A stretch of 64,000 nt of DNA from NCBI RefSeq assembly GCF_029690045.1, contig NZ_CP121464.1, forward strand, positions 3,844,001-3,908,000. The letters run 5' to 3'. This document shows, one piece after another, positions 59,961 to 64,000 of this stretch; within the stretch, counting starts at the first letter, position 1, and every line of letters begins with the position of its first letter. The notes under the pieces were generated by a model that ran no database searches, had not been told where the DNA came from, and was given only the letters and a program-made list of their open reading frames with translations. Origin of the DNA: Janthinobacterium rivuli. Lineage in GTDB: Bacteria; Pseudomonadota; Gammaproteobacteria; Burkholderiales; Burkholderiaceae_D. Position numbers and translations under genes: made by a program.

Positions 59961-61328
59961 TTATTCCCCCGCCAGGTCAGGTGGCGCGGACTGGATGCGC
60001 TCCTGCTCATCCTCCCACTTCAAATCTGGCGATACGATGCCGCGGCGTTGCAGCTCATTGAAGTAGGTTTCTCCGGAAATCCGGTTATTGGCTACGCTCT
60101 TGAACAGCAATTCCGCACTGGCCTCGGCCAGCGACGCTGCGCCGAAGTCCTTGAAAATGGTGATGTGGCCGCCTTCCGGCTCATTCACCCAGTCGGCCAA
60201 CAGCTGCAGCGCCTGGTCGCCTGCGTCTTCAACATTGCCCGCGATCTTCTGCAGCGCGCATGCGCCCTGCTCATTATCGGCCAGGGTCTGCGATTCCGTC
60301 ACGTTGCCCGGTTTGATCACCAGCAGTTCGGCACCGGCCTGGCGCATGCGGTCTTCCAGGTCGAGAATGGACAGGCGGCCGGCCTCGATGGCCTTGCCGC
60401 CATGCTCCACGAATTTAAGGTCGCCTTCGGGCGAGTCCGACTTCACTGCGGTCCCGGCGCCGACTGCGATATCGCTGCCTTCGAGCATCTTCGCAAACAG
60501 AATCGGCACGCGTGCGATGTGCAAAATATTCTGCTGGTCGCTCTTGCTCTGCCAATGCTCCACGTTGCTGTGCGCCAGTTCCAGCAGCGGCGGCGTGGCC
60601 TGCATGTAGCCCAGGCGCTTGCCGTAGACAGGCACGAATGGGATGATTTTCAGGCTGGTGATGCCCTCTTCATGCAGCGTCCACTCCTTTTTGCTGCCAG
60701 TTTCGCTCTGGCGCCAGGTCTGCCAGGTGCCGCGCCCCAGGACGCGCACCTGTTCGATTTCCTTGGTGTCGAAGTCGCCGTTCGGCTCGGACACGCTTTC
60801 CAGCAATCGCAGCTGGGTCAGCCCATCAAGACTGGTTGCATTCTTCGGCAGCCAGCCCAGCACGTTCTGCACATGCACCTGGACGAAGTACGGGCGCACG
60901 CCGGCGGCCTGCTCGTCTGCCTTCGTAACCAGGTTGCCAGCCTTGGGGAAGTCGACCAGGATACCAGCGAAGCCGTAGCCCATCGCCTCCTGTGTGATCT
61001 CGGACAGGAAGCTGTGCAGGTCACGCCCGGACAGGTCGACGTTTTGCAGCCAAGGCTTCAGGCGTTCCGGCACGTCCTCGCCCAGCGTCACCGGCTTGCT
61101 GAATGGCTTGGCCGACAGCACGTCTATGGTGCGGGCATAAGCCGGGAACAGCGTAGCCACGGCCAGACGAAGGTCGTAGCTCTCGCTGTCCTCGCCCGGC
61201 CACTGCGGCAAATACTTCTTGCCAGCGGCCCGCATGGTCTTGGTGCCGCCAAGCAGCGCAGCAACCAGGGCGCAATCCTCGTTCAGCTTCGCGGCTTCGG
61301 CTGATTGTTTGCGTACGGCGTCGGTCAT
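59961..61328 (-). CDS. Phage portal protein (DUF4055)
   Basis: 455 residues: MTDAVRKQSAEAAKLNEDCA, KKYLPQWPGEDSESYDLRLA, VATLFPAYARTIDVLSAKPF, ITQEAMGYGFAGILVDFPKA, TPPLLELAHSNVEHWQSKSD, ILHIARVPILFAKMLEGSDI, LVIKPGNVTESQTLADNEQG. This is a DUF4055-type portal, full length. The ATG has AAGGATTTCC before it. The frame is open upstream into the terminase fragment, so a fused 589-residue protein is also possible. The MuF fusion gene starts one base after its stop. Confidence 0.85.
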   Translation of the reverse strand: MTDAVRKQSAEAAKLNEDCALVAALLGGTKTMRAAGKKYLPQWPGEDSESYDLRLAVATLFPAYARTIDVLSAKPFSKPVTLGEDVPERLKPWLQNVDLSGRDLHSFLSEITQEAMGYGFAGILVDFPKAGNLVTKADEQAAGVRPYFVQVHVQNVLGWLPKNATSLDGLTQLRLLESVSEPNGDFDTKEIEQVRVLGRGTWQTWRQSETGSKKEWTLHEEGITSLKIIPFVPVYGKRLGYMQATPPLLELAHSNVEHWQSKSDQQNILHIARVPILFAKMLEGSDIAVGAGTAVKSDSPEGDLKFVEHGGKAIEAGRLSILDLEDRMRQAGAELLVIKPGNVTESQTLADNEQGACALQKIAGNVEDAGDQALQLLADWVNEPEGGHITIFKDFGAASLAEASAELLFKSVANNRISGETYFNELQRRGIVSPDLKWEDEQERIQSAPPDLAGE

Positions 61329-61730
61329 GGAAATCCTTGTTGTTACATGCGCAGCGGCGCTGTGGTCGTCCAGCGGCTCGGCGTCATCGATCTCGCCAGC
61401 CTTGTTGTGCGCGATGCCAGACAGCCGGTGCGCGGTGGCAGCGCCATAGCGTGCGGCGCCGGCCAGGTGCATCGAGATTTCTTTCAACTCATCGGCCAAA
61501 GTGCGCGCACTTATCTGCGCACCAATCGGTAGCGCACTAAATGCTGACTCTGCTGCAACCAGTTGATTTGCAACATCTTTTATTTGTTTCGTCTGCGCAC
61601 CAAAGCGTTTTCTGATCGCTGCTTCGGATACGCCGAATTCCCGTGCAAGTGCTCGGGCTGCCTCACCTTTTAAAAGGCGCCCGCCAATCTCCGACCATTG
61701 TTTTTCTGTCAGCGATGATTTACGCCCCAT
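61329..61730 (-). pseudogene. Small terminase subunit fragment fused in frame to portal
   Basis: 134 codons: MGRKSSLTEKQWSEIGGRLL, KGEAARALAREFGVSEAAIR (helix-turn-helix), KDVANQLVAAESAFSALPIG, HRLSGIAHNKAGEIDDAEPL. This is the DNA-binding N-terminal part of a TerS-like protein. After DDHSA the normal C-terminus is gone, and the reading runs through the portal ribosome site into portal. The large terminase gene that should lie between is deleted. Confidence 0.7.
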
Positions 61731-61787
61731 ACGTTTCTCTCTGATAATATTGGCGTAGTGAAATTTCAGCCTTTATGAGACCCAAAC

Positions 61788-62057
61788 ATGCCCTACTACG
61801 TTCAGATGCAGCAGACAGACTTTTTCTCCTTTGTCCACAGTTTTAGTGATGCTGAAGCAAGAGCAATCCGCGATGCAGTGATTGACGAAGAATTTGAGTT
61901 ATCGAATGGTTTTGGCCGCCTCGATAAGGATGGCGATGTGACTCTAACTTTCATCAAGAGCGACGGGTCGCGCATGTACGATCTAAACCATATCGAGATT
62001 TGCCGTCAGTTTGCGCAAGGGGATCGTGATGGTCTTGAAGAAGATATTGAAGATTAA
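61788..62057 (+). CDS. Small acidic protein of unknown function
   Basis: 89 residues: MPYYVQMQQTDFFSFVHSFS, DAEARAIRDAVIDEEFELSN, FGRLDKDGDVTLTFIKSDGS, and an acidic end. Divergent from the terminase fragment (57-base gap) and codirectional with the next small gene. No family recognised. Natural composition makes it likely real; it may be a prophage cargo gene. Confidence 0.5.
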   Translation: MPYYVQMQQTDFFSFVHSFSDAEARAIRDAVIDEEFELSNGFGRLDKDGDVTLTFIKSDGSRMYDLNHIEICRQFAQGDRDGLEEDIED

Positions 62058-62278
62058 TCTGAACACCGCCCGCTTCCAGCAGGCGCCGCGGTGCATCGCG
62101 GCTGGAGTCCTCTGGATCATTGCTACGTCGGTGACTGCGCCCGTTCTCTAAGGGCTGCCACTGGAGCGCGCTGGCAGATTGACGCCGAACACGTCTACGC
62201 AAATTTGATTTGAGCCGCTGCTGAATCTGAAGGCAGCAAAAACGCACTAAAATGGAAACTCAATCACTGGAGGACACC

Positions 62279-62452
62279 ATGGACGACGACGATAAGTACT
62301 TCCCCCGCCTTGATCGCTATGCGACGCTAGAAATGCCACCACCCTCAACTCCTTGCAGCCCCCTCAGGCGAATTCGCATCGCGAAGCAAATTCAATTGCT
62401 TCACAACTGGATCGATGCCAATACGACCTGGCCCGAGAGCTACCGCGACTAA
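62279..62452 (+). CDS. Small protein of unknown function
   Basis: 57 residues from the ATG with GGAGG six bases before it: MDDDDKYFPRLDRYATLEMP, then PPSTPCSPLRRIRIAKQIQL and NWIDANTTWPESYRD. An in-frame ATG at 62252 lacks a ribosome site. It is convergent with and overlaps by four bases the following minus-strand gene. The gap 62058-62278 in front of it shows nothing else. Confidence 0.5.
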   Translation: MDDDDKYFPRLDRYATLEMPPPSTPCSPLRRIRIAKQIQLLHNWIDANTTWPESYRD

Positions 62453-62769
62453 GTCGGGGCGCTTGGTAGGCCGTAGCGCTGGCCGCCGCGCCGGGCGTGC
62501 TGAATCATGGCCTGGTGCGCGGCCTCGGTGCGCTCGCGCATCCAGGCATCGAAGCCGATAACCTCGACCAAGTGCGTCTCGCGCGGCACCGGCTCATACG
62601 CGGCCAGCACCATGTCGAAGCGTTCCGCCTCTTCCGGGTAGAACTCGCACTTCACCGTGACGATCTCGCCAGCAGCGCAGCGTAACTCGAACGAAACGCA
62701 GTGCTTCGGTAGGCCGAGCAGCGCGATCAGTTGCGGGCCCAGCGTCTGGACTGTCATCAGGCTGTTCAT
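62449..62769 (-). CDS. Phage protein of unknown function
   Basis: 106 residues: MNSLMTVQTLGPQLIALLGL, VSFELRCAAGEIVTVKCEFY, VEVIGFDAWMRERTEAAHQA. Acidic, soluble. Linked by an ATGA overlap to the next small gene, an arrangement typical of phage early or lysis-side clusters. No family recognised. Confidence 0.65.
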   Translation of the reverse strand: MNSLMTVQTLGPQLIALLGLPKHCVSFELRCAAGEIVTVKCEFYPEEAERFDMVLAAYEPVPRETHLVEVIGFDAWMRERTEAAHQAMIQHARRGGQRYGLPSAPT

Positions 62770-62969
62770 GGGTTGCTTTCAAGTGGGGGCGCAGGCGGCA
62801 TCATGCGCGCGGTGGCGCTGGCAACACACGCTGGGCAATGGGTAAGCGCCTGCAGCAGCCGGCGCGCCTCTTCGGCCTGCGCCAACTGCGTGGCCAGTTG
62901 GTCGATGCGGCGCATGTCACCAGCTTGGGTCGCTCGGATGATCATGTCGCGGTAGTGGCGCGGGTTCAT
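62766..62969 (-). CDS. Small phage protein of unknown function
   Basis: 67 residues: MNPRHYRDMIIRATQAGDMR, RIDQLATQLAQAEEARRLLQ, ALTHCPACVASATARMMPPA. Helical first half, Cys pair CPAC, Pro-rich tail. Its stop overlaps the downstream gene start, and its ATG is one base after the membrane-protein stop, so it belongs to that small operon. Confidence 0.6.
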   Translation of the reverse strand: MNPRHYRDMIIRATQAGDMRRIDQLATQLAQAEEARRLLQALTHCPACVASATARMMPPAPPLESNP

Positions 62970-62970
62970 A

Positions 62971-63117
62971 TCACACGGTCCAGGCGTGCAGCGCCGGCTT
63001 GGCCAGTGCCCACAACCAGGGCCAGGCCAGTAGCACGAGCGCGACGATGGCGGCGCCGATCAGCGCGCCCACCAGGATCAAGGTGATGATCATCCCGCGG
63101 AAGTCGATATCGAACAT
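62971..63117 (-). CDS. Small membrane protein, possible holin-like
   Basis: 48 residues from the ATG with GAGGT (MFDIDFRGMIITLILVGALI then GAAIVALVLLAWPWLWALAK). One long hydrophobic helix pair and a positively charged C-terminal end. Position before phage small genes and the tRNA makes a lysis or membrane-signalling role possible; family not recognised. A longer upstream frame to 63186 has no ribosome site. Confidence 0.55.
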   Translation of the reverse strand: MFDIDFRGMIITLILVGALIGAAIVALVLLAWPWLWALAKPALHAWTV

Positions 63118-63193
63118 GCTGACCTCAAATAGAAAAGCCACCAGCGCAGTGATGCGGCCGGCGGCGAAACCCGGCGTGCCGGGCAAGGAGAAC

Positions 63194-63268
63194 TGGAGCG
63201 GGTGACGGGCCTCGAACCCGCGTCGCCGGCTTGGAAGGCCAGCGCTCTACCACTTGAGCTACACCCGC
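63194..63268 (-). tRNA. tRNA-Gly (anticodon TCC)
   Basis: A complete cloverleaf of 75 bases with encoded CCA: acceptor arms GCGGGTG/CACCCGC, D-arm with AGCTCAAGTGGTAGAGC, anticodon loop CTTCCAA (anticodon TCC), T-arm GCGGG-TTCGAGG-CCCGT. It reads GGA (and probably GGG) codons. It lies inside the prophage remnant, next to small phage genes, so it is either phage-borne or the tRNA used as integration site. Confidence 0.93.
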
Positions 63269-63538
63269 GTATCTGGTTGCTGGTTACAGCGTCCGGCGCC
63301 GAATAGCCGCGACTACAAAGCGCGTCGGCTGGGTGGTGCTTATACTGCTCGTAGTTTTGGGCTGATTGATGCGCTAAGGCCTCGCCAGTGCCAAACTACC
63401 CGCTGCGCCAATGGCTAAATGCGCGGTAAGTCGCCTTCACATTTGCGCCGTGCGGCGCTGGGGCTGGATTCTTCGCTACTTCATGGCGCACCTCCTTTCA
63501 GGCCTGCGGTGGCATGATCGCGCGCGCATCCTGCCAGT

Positions 63539-63649
63539 TCAGTTTCGTTCGTCGCGTTCGGCGCGCGTCTGGCGCTCAGCAGCGATCAATGCCCAGCCCA
63601 GCTCGCGGCGCACCTCTTCCCGCGGAGGTAGCAGGTCGAGCACAGGCAT
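63539..63649 (-). CDS. Very small phage protein of unknown function
   Basis: 36 residues, MPVLDLLPPREEVRRELGWA then LIAAERQTRAERDERN, from an ATG with GGAG seven bases before it. A longer GTG-started frame (to 63739) runs into the terminator upstream and is unlikely. Charged, amphipathic. Just after it lies a strong ribosome site in front of the two-codon frame described among the findings. Confidence 0.4.
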   Translation of the reverse strand: MPVLDLLPPREEVRRELGWALIAAERQTRAERDERN

Positions 63650-63733
63650 GCGGCGCTCCAGGTAGTCTTGAGCAAAGTGGTGTTGGTATTGTTTTGGACT
63701 GGACGGCCTTGAAAATGGGCGCGCAATAGAAAA

Positions 63734-63757
63734 AGCCACCTAAAGGGTGGCTATGTT
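63734..63757. terminator. Intrinsic terminator at the prophage small-gene cluster
   Basis: AGCCACC, loop TAAAG, GGTGGCT, then ATGTTTTT, with A-rich DNA on the other side: seven perfect pairs and usable in both directions. To its right, 63758-63984, the DNA is AT-rich with no supported gene. Confidence 0.7.
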
Positions 63758-63984
63758 TTTACTTCTATCACAATCCGCATGATGAACTATACAATTTTAA
63801 CGCGAGCGAATCCCTCAATGGATGGGTGCCCGGCGAATTCCCGCTATCGGTGCCGCATCATGCGATCAGTACGAGTGTGGAAAGTCTGCTTAGATTACAT
63901 CAAAAAAATAAAAATCACAAGTCAAATCTCGACAGCGAGCGATATTGCTACTAAAATAATCTCCTCACGAGAATGGAGACGCCA

Positions 63985-64000
63985 ATGTCTGATACTTCGC
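63985..64000 (+). CDS. Start of a gene cut by the window edge
   Basis: ATG TCT GAT ACT TCG (MSDTS) preceded by GGAGAC seven bases upstream and by an AT-rich promoter-like region. Only five codons are visible, so the product is unknown. Confidence 0.45.

Larger units (their letters stand above)
55293..63739. mobile_element. Degenerate prophage remnant (head, connector and lysis-side genes)
   Basis: Minus-strand order from right to left: small genes and tRNA, small-terminase fragment, portal, MuF fragment, connector, ParB-like, head-tail joining, gp10-like, DUF4128, tape-measure fragment. This is the normal order of a siphovirus-type head/tail module, but large terminase, scaffold, major capsid, tail tube and most of the tail are missing, and several genes are broken. 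No integrase is in view; the right limit may lie beyond the window. Confidence 0.85.

Overview
The window looks like a chromosome of a violacein-producing Oxalobacteraceae bacterium, most likely Janthinobacterium or a close relative such as Duganella or Massilia. The evidence is a complete vioABCDE operon, high-GC betaproteobacterial genes throughout, a Burkholderiales-type porin, a monomeric NADP isocitrate dehydrogenase and a PEP-CTERM protein. The genus is inferred from gene content, not from a marker gene.

Layout. 1-4 kb: an RND efflux system with adaptor, pump, outer-membrane factor and a divergent TetR regulator; the same dyad occurs at both promoters. 4-11 kb: a complete 3-hydroxybenzoate/gentisate catabolic operon (hydroxylase, gentisate dioxygenase, fumarylpyruvate hydrolase, MFS importer, maleylpyruvate isomerase, porin) with a divergent LysR regulator. 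11-15 kb: an HxlR/azoreductase pair, an ABM-type monooxygenase, two coupled exported proteins and an AT-rich patch with nested inverted repeats. 15-22 kb: an iron-sulfur photolyase, a class A penicillin-binding protein, an OXA beta-lactamase, the zinc-independent GTP cyclohydrolase FolE2 with two matching dyads in its promoter, and AlkB. 22-27 kb: an SDR/GntR pair, a thioesterase and the aromatic amino acid permease AroP, followed by a complete IS1595-family element with 8-bp target duplication. 27-37 kb: a large protein of unknown function, a diguanylate cyclase, two copper-type exported proteins, isocitrate dehydrogenase and a TonB siderophore receptor behind a Fur box.

37-47 kb: the violacein operon. 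Its leader carries an exact FNR-type box and a 15-bp perfect inverted repeat. A strong terminator separates vioE from an MFS transporter, and a YddG-type aromatic amino acid exporter lies convergent to it. 47-55 kb is an accessory stretch with lower GC: an EreA/ChaN-like exported protein, a decayed PEP-CTERM tail, an AraC regulator, a Cys-rich secreted protein, a Gly-rich mini-protein, an IS630 remnant and a large lipoprotein with a divergent OmpA-like end.

55-64 kb is a badly decayed prophage, structural genes on the minus strand. It has at least two deletions that created in-frame fusions (small terminase into portal, with the large terminase gone; MuF head protein into a HeH-domain protein, with scaffold and capsid gone), an amber codon, a frameshift and a tape-measure fragment. 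A self-contained PEP-CTERM gene with its own AT-rich upstream region and terminator sits in antisense where the capsid genes should be. A tRNA-Gly(TCC) and small lysis-region-like ORFs lie upstream. No CRISPR array or rRNA was seen.
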